Assembly: GCF_001641695.1 (NCBI RefSeq)
Contig: NZ_LSEF01000033.1
Location: 118,456-182,455, forward strand
DNA: 64,000 bases
Source: Bradyrhizobium neotropicale
GTDB taxonomy: Bacteria > Pseudomonadota > Alphaproteobacteria > Rhizobiales > Xanthobacteraceae
Direction: 5' to 3'
The translations under genes were made by a program, and so were the position numbers. Under the pieces are notes generated by a model. It did no database searches and was not told the origin of the DNA. It saw only the letters and a list, made by a program, of their open reading frames with translations. Below are positions 35,599-44,998 of this stretch, in pieces (within the stretch, counting starts at the first letter, position 1; each line of letters starts with the position of its first letter).

Positions 35599-35667
35599 GT
35601 AACCATCTGGTCTCAAAATCCTGACATGCCGGCAGAGGTCGGTCAACATGAAATGACCATTTGGTCA
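35599..35667. promoter_or_regulatory. Pair of TetR-type operator palindromes
   Basis: Two related inverted repeats lie between the divergent cox-liv operon and the tetR-type gene. They are TAACCA-TC-TGGTCT at 35600-35613 and the perfect TGACCA-TT-TGGTCA at 35654-35667, 54 bp apart centre to centre. Both are followed by CAAA. Repetition of the same palindrome in a divergent promoter next to a TetR gene is strong circumstantial evidence for its operators. Confidence 0.7.
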
Positions 35668-35701
35668 CAAACGCGTCCTTGGGCTAAGAAGGCAGCTGGG
35701 T

Positions 35702-36427
35702 ATGCGATTCAGCGGCAAGATGGCGAAAAAGACGCAGAAGACGGCGAAACGACCGGCCCGAAGACGGGCCGAGACCGGCGGCAAGGCCGCGCCAAAGCGC
35801 CGCAACATGCGCGCCGCCGACCGCGAGCGGGCGATCGTCGACGAGGCGATCCGCTTCTTCGCCGAGCGCGGCTTCGAGGGTCAGACCCGCGAGCTCGCCA
35901 AGCGCATGGGCATCACCCATTCGGCGATTTACCGCCACTTCCCCAGCAAGGAGGCGCTGATCGAGCGCGTCTACCAGGAAGTCTATCTCAGCCGCTGGTC
36001 ACCCGACTGGGGTCCCTTGATCTGCGACCGTGCATTGCCGCTGGAGGCGCGGCTGACGCGCTTCTATCTCGACTATGTCGTGCGCGTGTTCGAATACAAC
36101 TGGGTCCGGATCTTCGTGTTCTCCGGCATGAAGTCGTTCGGGATCACCGGCCGCTATCTCGACATCGTCCGCCGCGAGATCATCGAGCCGGCGGCGGCCG
36201 AGCTGCGCCATGAGCTGAAGCTGCCCGATGCGAAAGTCCAGCCGCTCGGCGAGCGCGAGACCGAGCTGTTCTGGGGTCTGCACGGCCGCATCTTCTATCT
36301 CGCCATCCGCAAGTTCATCTACGCGACGCCGATCCCGTCCGATCTCGACGCGATCGTGCGCGATGCCGTCCAGACCTTCATGGACGGCGCCAAGGCGACG
36401 ATGCCGAAGCTGCTGCTGCCCGACTAG
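35702..36427 (+). CDS. TetR-family transcriptional regulator
   Basis: 241 residues with an N-terminal basic extension (KMAKKTQKTAKRPARRRAE). A TetR helix-turn-helix follows: IVDEAIRFFAERGFEGQTRE and LAKRMGITHSAIYRHFPSKE. The C-terminal ligand domain contains YVVRVFEYNWVRIFVFSGMK, unlike any subfamily I can name. It is divergent from the cox-liv operon, and the two palindromes in the shared promoter make it the likely repressor of both. The start could be 35702 or the Met at 35720. It ends seven bases from the hutU stop on the other strand. Confidence 0.9.
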   Translation: MRFSGKMAKKTQKTAKRPARRRAETGGKAAPKRRNMRAADRERAIVDEAIRFFAERGFEGQTRELAKRMGITHSAIYRHFPSKEALIERVYQEVYLSRWSPDWGPLICDRALPLEARLTRFYLDYVVRVFEYNWVRIFVFSGMKSFGITGRYLDIVRREIIEPAAAELRHELKLPDAKVQPLGERETELFWGLHGRIFYLAIRKFIYATPIPSDLDAIVRDAVQTFMDGAKATMPKLLLPD

Positions 36428-36434
36428 GCTTTGG

Positions 36435-38105
36435 CTATCTCGCCAGGCTCGGCAGGTCGAGCCCGTTGGCGCGGGCGCATTCGATCGCGGTCTCGTAGCC
36501 CGCATCGGCGTGGCGCATGACGCCGGTGGCGGGATCATTCCAGAGCACACGCTCGATCCGCTTCGCGGCCTCCGGCGTGCCGTCCGCGACGATCACCATG
36601 CCGGCATGCTGCGAATAGCCGATGCCGACGCCGCCGCCGTGGTGCAGCGAGACCCAGGTCGCGCCGCTCGCGCAGTTGAGCAGCGCATTGAGCAAAGGCC
36701 AATCGGATACCGCATCCGATCCGTCGCGCATCGCCTCGGTCTCGCGGTTTGGGCTTGCCACCGAGCCGCTATCGAGGTGATCGCGGCCGATCACGACCGG
36801 CGCTTTGAGCTCGCCGCGTGCCACCATCTCGTTGAAGGCGAGGCCGAGCCGGTGGCGGTCGCCGAGGCCGACCCAGCAGATCCGCGCCGGCAAGCCCTGG
36901 AACTTGATGCGCGCCTTGGCCATGTCGAGCCAATTGTGCAGATGCTTGTCGTGCGGCATCAGCTCCTTGACCTTGGCGTCGGTCTTGAAGATGTCCTCGG
37001 GATCACCTGAGAGCGCCGCCCAGCGGAACGGTCCCACGCCGCGGCAGAACAGCGGGCGGATATAGGCTGGAACGAAGCCCGGAAAATCGAACGCATTGTT
37101 CAGGCCCATGTCCTTCGCCATCTGGCGAATGTTGTTGCCGTAGTCGAGCGTCGGAATGCCCTGCGCGTGCAAATCCAGCATGGCCTGGACGTGTTCGACC
37201 ATCGAGGTTTTTGAGGCGCGCTCGACCGCCTTGGGATCGGAGGCGCGCTTCGTCTCCCACTCGGCGAGCGTCCAGCCCTTCGGCAGATAGCCGTTGATCG
37301 GATCATGCGCGCTGGTCTGGTCGGTGACGATGTCGGGCTTGACGCCGCGGCGCACCAGCTCGGGAAAGATCTCGGCGGCATTGCCGAGCAGGCCGACCGA
37401 GACGGGCTTCTTCGTCTTCGTGGCCTCGGCCATGATCGCGAGCGCTTCGTCGAGCGTTGCGGCCTGGCGATCGAGATAGCCGGTGCGTAAGCGCATCTCG
37501 ATGCGGCTCGGCTGGCACTCGACCGCGAGCAGCGAGGCGCCGGCCATGGTCGCAGCGAGCGGCTGGGCGCCGCCCATGCCGCCGAGGCCGGCTGTGAGGA
37601 TCCATTTTCCCGCGAGGCTGCCACCGTAATGACGACGACCGACCTCGACGAACGTCTCGTAGGTGCCCTGCACGATGCCCTGGCTGCCGATATAGATCCA
37701 CGAGCCCGCCGTCATCTGGCCGAACATCATCAGTCCCTGGCGATCGAGCTCGTTGAAATGATCGAGCGTTGCCCAGTGCGGCACGATATTCGAGTTCGCG
37801 ATCAGGACGCGCGGCGCGTCCGCATGGGTGCGGAAAATGCCGACCGGCTTGCCGGACTGGACCAGCAGCGTCTGGTCGGTCTCCAGCTTGCGCAGGGACG
37901 CAACGATCCGGTCAAAACTCTCCCAGTCGCGCGCCGCGCGACCGATACCGCCATAGACGACGAGCTCGCTCGGCCGCTCGGCCACCTCGGGATCGAGGTT
38001 GTTCATGAGCATGCGCAGTGGTGCTTCCGTCAGCCAGCTCTTGGCGCTGATGTCGCTGCCGCGCGGGGCGCGGATGGTGCGGTCATTGTCCAGTCGGCGG
38101 TTCAT
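36435..38105 (-). CDS. hutU: Urocanate hydratase
   Basis: 556 residues (family about 555). It converts urocanate to imidazolone propionate using tightly bound NAD+, the second step of histidine breakdown. The NAD-binding segment ([23 protein letters not shown]), [13 protein letters not shown] and the C-terminal [19 protein letters not shown] are diagnostic. The start [10 protein letters not shown] at 38105 has AGAGG upstream; the Met at 38135 lies inside hutH. It is the third gene of hutI-hutH-hutU, ten bases after hutH, and converges with the TetR gene. Confidence 0.95.
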   Translation of the reverse strand: MNRRLDNDRTIRAPRGSDISAKSWLTEAPLRMLMNNLDPEVAERPSELVVYGGIGRAARDWESFDRIVASLRKLETDQTLLVQSGKPVGIFRTHADAPRVLIANSNIVPHWATLDHFNELDRQGLMMFGQMTAGSWIYIGSQGIVQGTYETFVEVGRRHYGGSLAGKWILTAGLGGMGGAQPLAATMAGASLLAVECQPSRIEMRLRTGYLDRQAATLDEALAIMAEATKTKKPVSVGLLGNAAEIFPELVRRGVKPDIVTDQTSAHDPINGYLPKGWTLAEWETKRASDPKAVERASKTSMVEHVQAMLDLHAQGIPTLDYGNNIRQMAKDMGLNNAFDFPGFVPAYIRPLFCRGVGPFRWAALSGDPEDIFKTDAKVKELMPHDKHLHNWLDMAKARIKFQGLPARICWVGLGDRHRLGLAFNEMVARGELKAPVVIGRDHLDSGSVASPNRETEAMRDGSDAVSDWPLLNALLNCASGATWVSLHHGGGVGIGYSQHAGMVIVADGTPEAAKRIERVLWNDPATGVMRHADAGYETAIECARANGLDLPSLAR

Positions 38106-38115
38106 GAAGACCTCT

Positions 38116-39687
38116 TTAGCAAAGTCGCGAGCCAAGTCTCGGAAACGGATCGGTTGAAAGTGTCGAGAGCGCCGCGGCCGGCAGCGCGTCCGCCTCGATC
38201 AGCGCGGCTGCCTTGGCGAGATCGCCAGCCATGTAGCGGTCGGCACCGAGCGCAGGTACCTGCCCGCGAAGGGTGGCGATGACAGCGACGAGCGGTTTGC
38301 TCGTCATATGCGGCGCGCGCAGCGTGATGCCCTGTGCGGCGACCAGCAGCTCGATGCCGAGAATGGCGGCGAGATTGTCGGCCATGTCGGAGAGGCGCCG
38401 CGCCGCATGCGCGGCCATGGAGACGTGATCTTCCTGGTTGGCGCTGGTCGGCGTCGAATCGATAGAACAGGGAAGCGCGCGCTGCTTGTTCTCGGCATAG
38501 AGGGCGGCGGCCGTCACCTCTGCAATCATGAAACCGGAATTGATACCGGGATCAGGCGTCAGGAACGGCGGGAGGCCGAAATTGAGCGCGGGATCGACCA
38601 AGGTAGCGATGCGCCGTTCGCTGATCGCGCCGATCTCCGACAGCGCCAGCGCGACTGCGTCGGCGACGAACGCCACGGGCTCGGCGTGGAAATTGCCGCC
38701 GGAGACGATCTCGCCGGTCTCGATCAGAACGAGCGGATTGTCGGTGACGGCATTGGCCTCGACGACAAGGGTACGCGCGGCCTGCGCGATCAGGTCAAGC
38801 GCGGCGCCCGCCACCTGCGGCTGGCAGCGCAGGCAATAGGGATCCTGCACGCGCTCGTCGCCTTCGAGATGCGACAGCCTGATATCGCTGCCGTCGAGCA
38901 GCGCCGTCAGCGTCGCCGCCGCGGCGATCTGCCCGGCATGGCCGCGCAGTTGCTGGATCTCGGGGCGGAACGGTGCCGTCGACGCCATCGCCGCATCGAC
39001 CGCCAGCGCCCCGGTGACGAGCGCGGCGCGGGCGAGGCGATGCGCGCGCAGCACGCCGGCGATGGCATAGGCGGCCGAGAACTGCGTGCCGTTGATCAGC
39101 GCGAGCCCTTCCTTGGGGCCGAGCGTCAGCGGCGCCAGCCCCGCGGCGGCAAGCGCCTCGCGGCCTGACACGGTCTTGCCGTCGACGATCGCCTGCCCCT
39201 CGCCGATCATGACGGCGGTCATGTGCGCGAGCGGCGCGAGATCGCCGGAGGCGCCCACCGAACCCTGCTGCGGCACCAGCGGATAGACGCGCTGCGCCAG
39301 CATTGCCTGCAGCTGCTCGATCACCTCGCGGCGCACGCCGGAAGCACCGCGCCCGAGCGAGACGATCTTCAGCGCCATCATCAGCCGCACGATCGGCTCG
39401 GGCGTTACTGGTCCGACGCCACAGCAATGCGAGACGATGAGGTTGCGCTGAAGCAGCGCGGTCCGGTCCGGCGGAATGCGCTTGGACGCCAACTTTCCGA
39501 AACCGGTGTTGATGCCGTAGACCGGCGTATCGGCGTGTGCGGCCTTCGCGACGATCTCCGCGGCCGCCTCGACGCGCGGCCAGTACGAGGGATCAAGCGT
39601 GACGGAAGCACCGGAGAGCACACGCGCAAAATCGTCGAGGCCGACCGTTCCCGGCGCGACGACGATCGGTGCGCCCGCCCCGGTCAC
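38116..39687 (-). CDS. hutH: Histidine ammonia-lyase
   Basis: Deaminates L-histidine to trans-urocanate and ammonia, the first step of the Hut pathway. The cofactor-forming Ala-Ser-Gly lies in [14 protein letters not shown] near residue 147 and forms the MIO group autocatalytically. [12 protein letters not shown] and the C-terminal [17 protein letters not shown] are also typical. I prefer a GTG start at 39687 (523 aa): GGAGGGG precedes it and it overlaps the hutI stop by four bases (GTGA). A GTG at 39699 would add four residues. Confidence 0.95.
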   Translation of the reverse strand: MTGAGAPIVVAPGTVGLDDFARVLSGASVTLDPSYWPRVEAAAEIVAKAAHADTPVYGINTGFGKLASKRIPPDRTALLQRNLIVSHCCGVGPVTPEPIVRLMMALKIVSLGRGASGVRREVIEQLQAMLAQRVYPLVPQQGSVGASGDLAPLAHMTAVMIGEGQAIVDGKTVSGREALAAAGLAPLTLGPKEGLALINGTQFSAAYAIAGVLRAHRLARAALVTGALAVDAAMASTAPFRPEIQQLRGHAGQIAAAATLTALLDGSDIRLSHLEGDERVQDPYCLRCQPQVAGAALDLIAQAARTLVVEANAVTDNPLVLIETGEIVSGGNFHAEPVAFVADAVALALSEIGAISERRIATLVDPALNFGLPPFLTPDPGINSGFMIAEVTAAALYAENKQRALPCSIDSTPTSANQEDHVSMAAHAARRLSDMADNLAAILGIELLVAAQGITLRAPHMTSKPLVAVIATLRGQVPALGADRYMAGDLAKAAALIEADALPAAALSTLSTDPFPRLGSRLC

Positions 39688-40898
39688 TGGCCCCTCCACA
39701 CCCGGCGGTGCAGCGGGTTGAAGCCGATGCGATAGACCAGCTCAGCGGGACGCTCGATGTCCCAGATCGCGAGGTCGCACCATTTGCCGGTCTCTAACGT
39801 ACCGGTTTCATGGAGCACGCCCAGCGCGCGCGCGCCTTCGCGGGTGACGCCGGCAAGGCACTCGACAACCGTCATCCGGAACAGCGTCGCGCCCATGTTC
39901 ATGGCGAGCAGCAGCGAAGTCAGCGGCGAGCTGCCGGGATTGCAGTCGGTCGCGAGCGCCATGTTGACGCCGTGCTTGCGGAACGCCTCGACCGGCGGCT
40001 TCTGCGTCTCGCGGATGAAATAGAAGGCGCCGGGCAGCAGCACGGCCACCGTACCGGCCTTCGCCATCGTCGCCGCGCCCGCCTCGTCGGTATGTTCGAG
40101 ATGATCGGCCGAGAGCGCGGAAAATTTTGCGGCGAGCGCCGCGCCACCGAGGTTCGACAACTGGTCGGCATGCAGCTTGACCGGCAGCCCGAGCGCCGTC
40201 GCCGTCTCGAACACCCGCGCGGTCTGCGCACCGGAAAACGCAATGCCTTCCATGAAAGCATCCACCGCATCGGCAAGGCCAGCCCTTGCCACCGTCGGCA
40301 ACATCTCCTTGCAAACGAGATCGATGTAACGGTCCTTGTCTCCCTCGGCTTCCGGAGGCAGCGCGTGCGCGCCGAGAAAGGAGGTGCGGATCGCAACCGG
40401 CCGCATCGGGCCGAGGCTGCGCGCGGCCGCGAGCTGCCGCATCTCGGTTTCGGTGTCGAGGCCGTAGCCTGACTTGATCTCGACCGTGGTTGCGCCCTCG
40501 CCCATCAGCGCATCGAGCCGCGGCAGCGCGCTCGCGACGAGGTCAGCCTCGTTCGCCTTGCGCGTTGCGGCCACGGTCGAGACGATCCCACCGCCGGCGC
40601 GCGCGATCTCCTCATAGCTCGCACCCTTCAGGCGCAGCTCGAACTCGTGCGCGCGATTGCCGCCATAGACGAGATGGGTGTGGCAGTCGACCAGGCCCGG
40701 CGTGATCCAGCGGCCCTCGCAATCGATCCGTTCGGCCGCATCGACATCCGCCGGAAACTCCGCCTGCGCCCCGGCGTAGATGATGCGGCCGTCGCGTGCT
40801 GCGATCAGGCCATGCTCGATCTCGCCGAGATCGGGACGGTCGGCCCGCATCGTGGCGAGCCGGGCATTGTGCCATATCCGGTCGAAGCGCTCTGCCAT
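39684..40898 (-). CDS. hutI: Imidazolonepropionase
   Basis: 404 residues. An amidohydrolase-superfamily enzyme opening the imidazolone ring to N-formimidoyl-L-glutamate, the third Hut step. Metal ligands are visible in [22 protein letters not shown] and [12 protein letters not shown]. Additional family segments are [12 protein letters not shown] and [11 protein letters not shown]. The start [10 protein letters not shown] at 40898 has AAGGGA eight bases upstream; an ATG at 40931 lies inside the operator palindrome and is unlikely. It is the first gene of the minus-strand hut operon, divergent from hutF. Confidence 0.95.
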   Translation of the reverse strand: MAERFDRIWHNARLATMRADRPDLGEIEHGLIAARDGRIIYAGAQAEFPADVDAAERIDCEGRWITPGLVDCHTHLVYGGNRAHEFELRLKGASYEEIARAGGGIVSTVAATRKANEADLVASALPRLDALMGEGATTVEIKSGYGLDTETEMRQLAAARSLGPMRPVAIRTSFLGAHALPPEAEGDKDRYIDLVCKEMLPTVARAGLADAVDAFMEGIAFSGAQTARVFETATALGLPVKLHADQLSNLGGAALAAKFSALSADHLEHTDEAGAATMAKAGTVAVLLPGAFYFIRETQKPPVEAFRKHGVNMALATDCNPGSSPLTSLLLAMNMGATLFRMTVVECLAGVTREGARALGVLHETGTLETGKWCDLAIWDIERPAELVYRIGFNPLHRRVWRGQ

Positions 40899-40930
40899 GC
40901 GGTGGTCCCTTAGCCGTGGGATGCTTGACA

Positions 40931-40948
40931 TATATGTCTAGACATATA
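40931..40948. promoter_or_regulatory. Perfect 18-bp palindrome, likely HutC operator
   Basis: TATATGTCTAGACATATA is identical on both strands and sits in the 85-bp gap between the divergent hutI and hutF genes, next to the hutC gene's operon. HutC proteins are GntR-family repressors that bind TGT-xx-ACA-type inverted repeats, and this TGTCTAGACA core fits. Binding would shut off both directions at once. Confidence 0.75.
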
Positions 40949-40983
40949 ATCGTGGCGGGGTTCTGTCCAGCCGGCATGGAAAC

Positions 40984-42342
40984 ATGACACGACTGCATTT
41001 CGCCTCCGCGCTCCTGCCTTCGGGCTGGGCCAATGACGTGCAGGTGCTCGTGACCGCCGGCGCGATTGCCGCGGTGACCGCGGGCGTGGCGCCGGCTGCG
41101 GGCGACGAACGCCACCAGATTGCGCTTCCGGGACTGGCGAGCCTGCACAGCCACGCGTTCCAGCGTGGCATGGCGGGGCTGACCGAGCTGCGCGGCGGCT
41201 CGACCGATACGTTCTGGACCTGGCGCGAGACGATGTATCGTTTCGCGCTCGGGATGACGCCGGACGATGTCGCCACTGTTGCGACGCTGCTCTATGTCGA
41301 GATGCTGGAACAGGGTTTTACCCGCGTCGGCGAATTCCATTATTTGCATCACGACCGCGACGGAGCGCCTTACGCCGACATCGCCGAAATGGCCGCGCGC
41401 ATCGCGCAGGCTGCCGAAGCGTCTGGCATCGCCCTCACGCTGCTGCCGAGCTTCTATGCGCACGGCTCGTTCGGCGGCGCAGCGCCGCATGCCGGGCAGC
41501 GCCGCTTCATCTGCTCGGTCGATCAGTTTGCCACGCTGATGGCGGCCTCCCGCAAGGCGATCAGCAGCTTGCCGGGCGCCAATATCGGCATTGCGCCGCA
41601 CAGCTTGCGCGCCGTGGCGCCGGACGAGCTCGCGGCGATCATTCCGCTCGCGGATGGCGGGCCGGTGCATATCCATGCTGCCGAGCAGGTCAAGGAAGTC
41701 GAGGATTGCCTGTCCTGGTCGAACCGGCGGCCGGTTCAGTGGCTGCTGGAGAATGCGCCCGTCGATCGGCGCTGGTGCCTCATTCACGCGACCCACACGA
41801 CGAATGAGGAAGTCGCCGCATTTGCCGGGACCGGTGCGGTCGCCGGCCTTTGTCCGGTGACCGAGGCAAGCCTCGGCGACGGTATCTTTCCGGCCCGCGA
41901 ATTTCTCGACGCCGGCGGCGCGTTCGGCATCGGCACCGATTCCAATGTGCTGGTCGGCGTCGCCGATGAGCTGCGTCAGCTCGAATACGGCCAGCGGCTC
42001 AAGCATCGCCAGCGCAATGTGCTGTCGGGCGCCGCAGGCAGCTCGACGGGACGCGCGCTGTTCGATCATGCGCTTGCGGGCGGCGGGCGGGCGCTGGCGC
42101 AGAGGACCGTCGGCATTGTTCCGGGCGCGCGCGCCGACATCGTCACCCTCGACACCGAACATCCGTCGCTGGCGGGACGCCGCGGCGATGCCGCAATCGA
42201 CGGCTGGATCTTTGCGGCAGCCAACGGCGCGATCGATTGCGTCTGGGCCGGCGGCACCAAGGTGGTCGAAGGCGGAAGGCACAGACTGCGCGCCAGGGCG
42301 CGGGAGCAATTCAATGCAGCCGTGCGGAGGCTCGTCGCATGA
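40984..42342 (+). CDS. hutF: Formimidoylglutamate deiminase
   Basis: 452 residues. Deaminates N-formimidoyl-L-glutamate to N-formyl-L-glutamate and ammonia, so this organism uses the five-step Hut pathway II instead of HutG-type direct hydrolysis. The amidohydrolase metal site is visible in ASLHSHAFQRGMAGL, VHIHAAEQVKEVEDC, LIHATHTTNEE and GIGTDSNVLVG. A following N-formylglutamate deformylase would be expected. The product's 3' end overlaps hutC by four bases (ATGA), so regulator and enzyme are co-translated. Confidence 0.95.
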   Translation: MTRLHFASALLPSGWANDVQVLVTAGAIAAVTAGVAPAAGDERHQIALPGLASLHSHAFQRGMAGLTELRGGSTDTFWTWRETMYRFALGMTPDDVATVATLLYVEMLEQGFTRVGEFHYLHHDRDGAPYADIAEMAARIAQAAEASGIALTLLPSFYAHGSFGGAAPHAGQRRFICSVDQFATLMAASRKAISSLPGANIGIAPHSLRAVAPDELAAIIPLADGGPVHIHAAEQVKEVEDCLSWSNRRPVQWLLENAPVDRRWCLIHATHTTNEEVAAFAGTGAVAGLCPVTEASLGDGIFPAREFLDAGGAFGIGTDSNVLVGVADELRQLEYGQRLKHRQRNVLSGAAGSSTGRALFDHALAGGGRALAQRTVGIVPGARADIVTLDTEHPSLAGRRGDAAIDGWIFAAANGAIDCVWAGGTKVVEGGRHRLRARAREQFNAAVRRLVA

Positions 42343-43067
42343 GCCTCGCCGCTGATACAGCCGAGAAGCCTACGCTCTACAAGCGGATCCGGGCCGACAT
42401 CGAGAAGCGCATCCTGACCGGCGAATGGCCACCGGGGCATCGCATTCCCTTCGAACACCAGTTGATGGCGCGCTATGGCTGCTCGCGCATGACGGTGAAC
42501 AAGGCGCTGTCGGAGCTCGCACAGGCCGATCTGATCGAGCGGCGGCGGCGGGCCGGCTCCTTCGTGCGCCGGCCGCAACACATGTCGGCCGTGCTCAAGA
42601 TCGCCGACATCCGCGCCGAGATCACCGCGCTCGGCCGCACTTACGGTTACGAGCTGATCCATCGCAAACTGCGCGCGGCGACTGCGGCCGACCGCGACCG
42701 TCTCGGCGTGAAGAAGGCCGGCAGGGTGGTTGCGATCGCCTGCCGGCACAGCGCCGACAACGTGCCGTTTGCGGTCGAGGACAGGCTGATCGATCTCTCC
42801 TCCGTGCCGGAGGCGGCGACCGCAGACTTTGCGCGGGAGCCGCCGGGCTCATGGCTGCTTCATCACGTCCCATGGACAGAGGCCGAGCACACGATCAGCG
42901 CCATTGTTGCGGACGAACGCACGGCGGAAGCGCTCGACATTGCCGTCGGCGCACCCTGCCTCGTGATCGACCGCTATACCTGGCGCAGTGCGCGCACGAT
43001 CACCGCCGTGCGGCTGCTCTATCCCGGTGACTCTCACCGCCTTGTCGCCCGATTCGAGGGAGGCTGA
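42339..43067 (+). CDS. hutC: HutC, GntR-family repressor of histidine utilisation
   Basis: 242 residues. The N-terminal winged helix shows YKRIRADIEKRILTGEWPPG, IPFEHQLMARYGCSRMTVNK and LIERRRRAGSFV. The UTRA effector domain shows ADIRAEITALGRTYGYELIH and the C-terminal VIDRYTWRSARTITAVRLLYPGDSHRLVARF. These are very typical for HutC, which is released from DNA by urocanate. It should bind the palindrome at 40931 and repress both hut units, giving negative feedback because it is co-transcribed with hutF. Confidence 0.93.
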   Translation: MSLAADTAEKPTLYKRIRADIEKRILTGEWPPGHRIPFEHQLMARYGCSRMTVNKALSELAQADLIERRRRAGSFVRRPQHMSAVLKIADIRAEITALGRTYGYELIHRKLRAATAADRDRLGVKKAGRVVAIACRHSADNVPFAVEDRLIDLSSVPEAATADFAREPPGSWLLHHVPWTEAEHTISAIVADERTAEALDIAVGAPCLVIDRYTWRSARTITAVRLLYPGDSHRLVARFEGG

Positions 43068-43179
43068 GAGAGAGACATGTCGGCACAATTCGTGCAACGC
43101 TTTGGGCAACGGTCCATCCAGTCAGGACTGACACAGATCAACAGGACGTCAATCCATCGATCGCAAGAGGACGACAACT

Positions 43180-44145
43180 ATGCGTAGTTCAAAAGTATTC
43201 GCGACAATCATTGCCCTCGCAGTAACCGGATCCGCGCTTGCGGTATCCGGCCCGGCGCTCGCCGACGACATCAAGGTCGGCGTCGGTATCTCCGGCTGGA
43301 CCGGTTTCGCGCCGCTGACGCTTGCGAAAGAGGCCGGTATCTTCAAGAAGAACGGCCTCGACGTCACGATCAAGAAGATCCCGCAGAAGGACCGCCATCT
43401 CGCTATCGCCTCCGGCGACGTGCAATGTGCGGCAACGACCGTCGAGACCTGGATCTCCTGGAACGCCAACGGCGTCGCCACCAAGCAGATCTTCCAGCTC
43501 GACAAGAGCTTTGGTGCCGACGGCATGGCCGTGCGCAACGACGTCGCCGCGATCAAGGACCTGAAGGGCAAGACGGTGGCGGCCTCCGCGCCCGGCACCT
43601 CGCCCTATTTCGCGCTGGCCTGGATACTCAAGAAGAACGGGCTGTCGGTGAAGGACGTCACTGTCGTGAACCTCGAGCCGGCCGCGGCCGCCCAGGCCTT
43701 CGTCTCCGGCCAGAACGATGCGGCGATGACCTATGAGCCGTATCTGTCGACCGTGCGCGCCGCGCCCGACAAGGGCAAGATCATTGCGACCACGCTCGAC
43801 TATCCGATGGTCATGGACACCTTCGGCTGCACGCCGAAGTTCCTGACCGACAATCCCAAGGCGGCCAAGGCGCTCGCCGACAGCTATTTCGAGGCGCTGG
43901 ACATGATCGCCAAGGATCAGGCCAAGGCCTACGAGATCATGGGCGCCGACGTGAAGCAGACCGGCGAGCAGTTCGGCAACTCGGCAAAATACCTGCGCTG
44001 GCAGGACAAGGCCGCGAACCAGAAATTCTTCGCCGGCGACTTCCTGACCTTCAACAAGGACGCCGCCGAGCTCCTGCTCGAGATCGGCATCATCAAGGCA
44101 GCGCCGAAGGTCGATGACCTCTTCGACGCGAGCTACATCAAGTAA
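43180..44145 (+). CDS. NitT/TauT-type ABC transporter periplasmic binding protein
   Basis: 321 residues with a signal peptide (KVFATIIALAVTGSALAVSGPALA). It has the mature opening DDIKVGVGISGWTGFAPLTL. EAGIFKKNGLDVTI, AIASGDVQCAATTVETWISW, TVAASAPGTSPYFAL and DAAMTYEPYLS follow the SsuA/TauA/NMT1-like pattern. It delivers an unknown small substrate to the permease and ATPase that follow. It lies 112 bp after hutC with its own ribosome-binding site (AGAGGA), and a strong hairpin after it separates it from the permease gene, as often seen for highly expressed binding proteins. Confidence 0.9.
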   Translation: MRSSKVFATIIALAVTGSALAVSGPALADDIKVGVGISGWTGFAPLTLAKEAGIFKKNGLDVTIKKIPQKDRHLAIASGDVQCAATTVETWISWNANGVATKQIFQLDKSFGADGMAVRNDVAAIKDLKGKTVAASAPGTSPYFALAWILKKNGLSVKDVTVVNLEPAAAAQAFVSGQNDAAMTYEPYLSTVRAAPDKGKIIATTLDYPMVMDTFGCTPKFLTDNPKAAKALADSYFEALDMIAKDQAKAYEIMGADVKQTGEQFGNSAKYLRWQDKAANQKFFAGDFLTFNKDAAELLLEIGIIKAAPKVDDLFDASYIK

Positions 44146-44160
44146 ACTGCCTTAGGACCT

Positions 44161-44188
44161 GCCGGTCCCGCATCGCGGCGGGACCGGC
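44161..44188 (+). other. Intercistronic hairpin between binding-protein and permease genes
   Basis: GCCGGTCCCGC pairs perfectly with GCGGGACCGGC around a six-base loop, 15 bp after the binding-protein stop codon and 36 bp before the permease start. It has no T-run. It is more likely an mRNA-stabilising or partial attenuation element than a full terminator, giving more binding protein than membrane components. Confidence 0.6.
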
Positions 44189-44224
44189 GCATGACTTAAA
44201 TTATCGGTTCGGATAGATCGTTTG

Positions 44225-44998
44225 ATGCGTCCCCTGGATCCCGTGACATCGAAGCAACGCGCGGCCTACGGCCTTGCGTTCTTCGTGCTGTTCGTTGCCC
44301 TCTGGTCGTGGGCAACCTTCGGCGGCCATGTGTCGAAGACATTCCTCGCCAACCCGCTGACCATGGTGCAGGAAGGCGTTGAGCTGCTGACCCGCCAGGG
44401 CTTCCTATTCGACATCGGCATGACGATCTGGCGCGTGGTCGGCGGCTTTGCGCTGGCCGCTGCTATCGCGGTTCCGCTCGGCGTGTTGATGGGCGCCTAC
44501 AAGCCCGTCGAGGCCTTCCTCGAGCCGTTCGTCTCCTTCGCCCGCTACCTGCCCGCCTCCGCCTTCATTCCGCTCCTGATCCTGTGGGCCGGCATCGGCG
44601 AGCTGCAAAAGCTGCTCGTCATCTTCATCGGCTCGGTGTTCCAGATCATCCTGATGATCGCCGTGACCGTCGGCGCCACGCGGCGCGATCTGGTCGAGGC
44701 GGCCTACACGCTCGGGGCCAGCGACCGCGGCATCATCCGCCGCGTGCTGCTGCCCTCCTCCGCGCCCGAGATCGCCGAAATCCTGCGGCTCGTGCTGGGC
44801 TGGGCCTGGACCTACGTCATCGTCGCCGAGCTGATCGGCTCGTCCTCGGGCATCGGCCACATGATCACCGACAGCCAGGCCCTGCTCAACACCGGCCAGA
44901 TCATCTTCGGCATCATCGTCATCGGATTGATCGGCCTCATCTCCGACTTCCTGTTCAAGGCGTTCAACGCCTGGCTGTTTCCGTGGAAGCTCGCATGA
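44225..44998 (+). CDS. NitT/TauT-type ABC transporter permease
   Basis: 257 residues with about six membrane helices. The SsuC-type core is SFARYLPASAFIPLLILWAG followed by VGATRRDLVEAAYTLGASDR (EAA loop) and SSGIGHMITDSQ. The ATG at 44225 is preferred to the TTG three bases before. The start lies 79 bp after the binding-protein gene, beyond a hairpin, and the 3' end overlaps the ATPase gene by four bases (ATGA). It acts as a homodimer in the family. Confidence 0.9.
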   Translation: MRPLDPVTSKQRAAYGLAFFVLFVALWSWATFGGHVSKTFLANPLTMVQEGVELLTRQGFLFDIGMTIWRVVGGFALAAAIAVPLGVLMGAYKPVEAFLEPFVSFARYLPASAFIPLLILWAGIGELQKLLVIFIGSVFQIILMIAVTVGATRRDLVEAAYTLGASDRGIIRRVLLPSSAPEIAEILRLVLGWAWTYVIVAELIGSSSGIGHMITDSQALLNTGQIIFGIIVIGLIGLISDFLFKAFNAWLFPWKLA

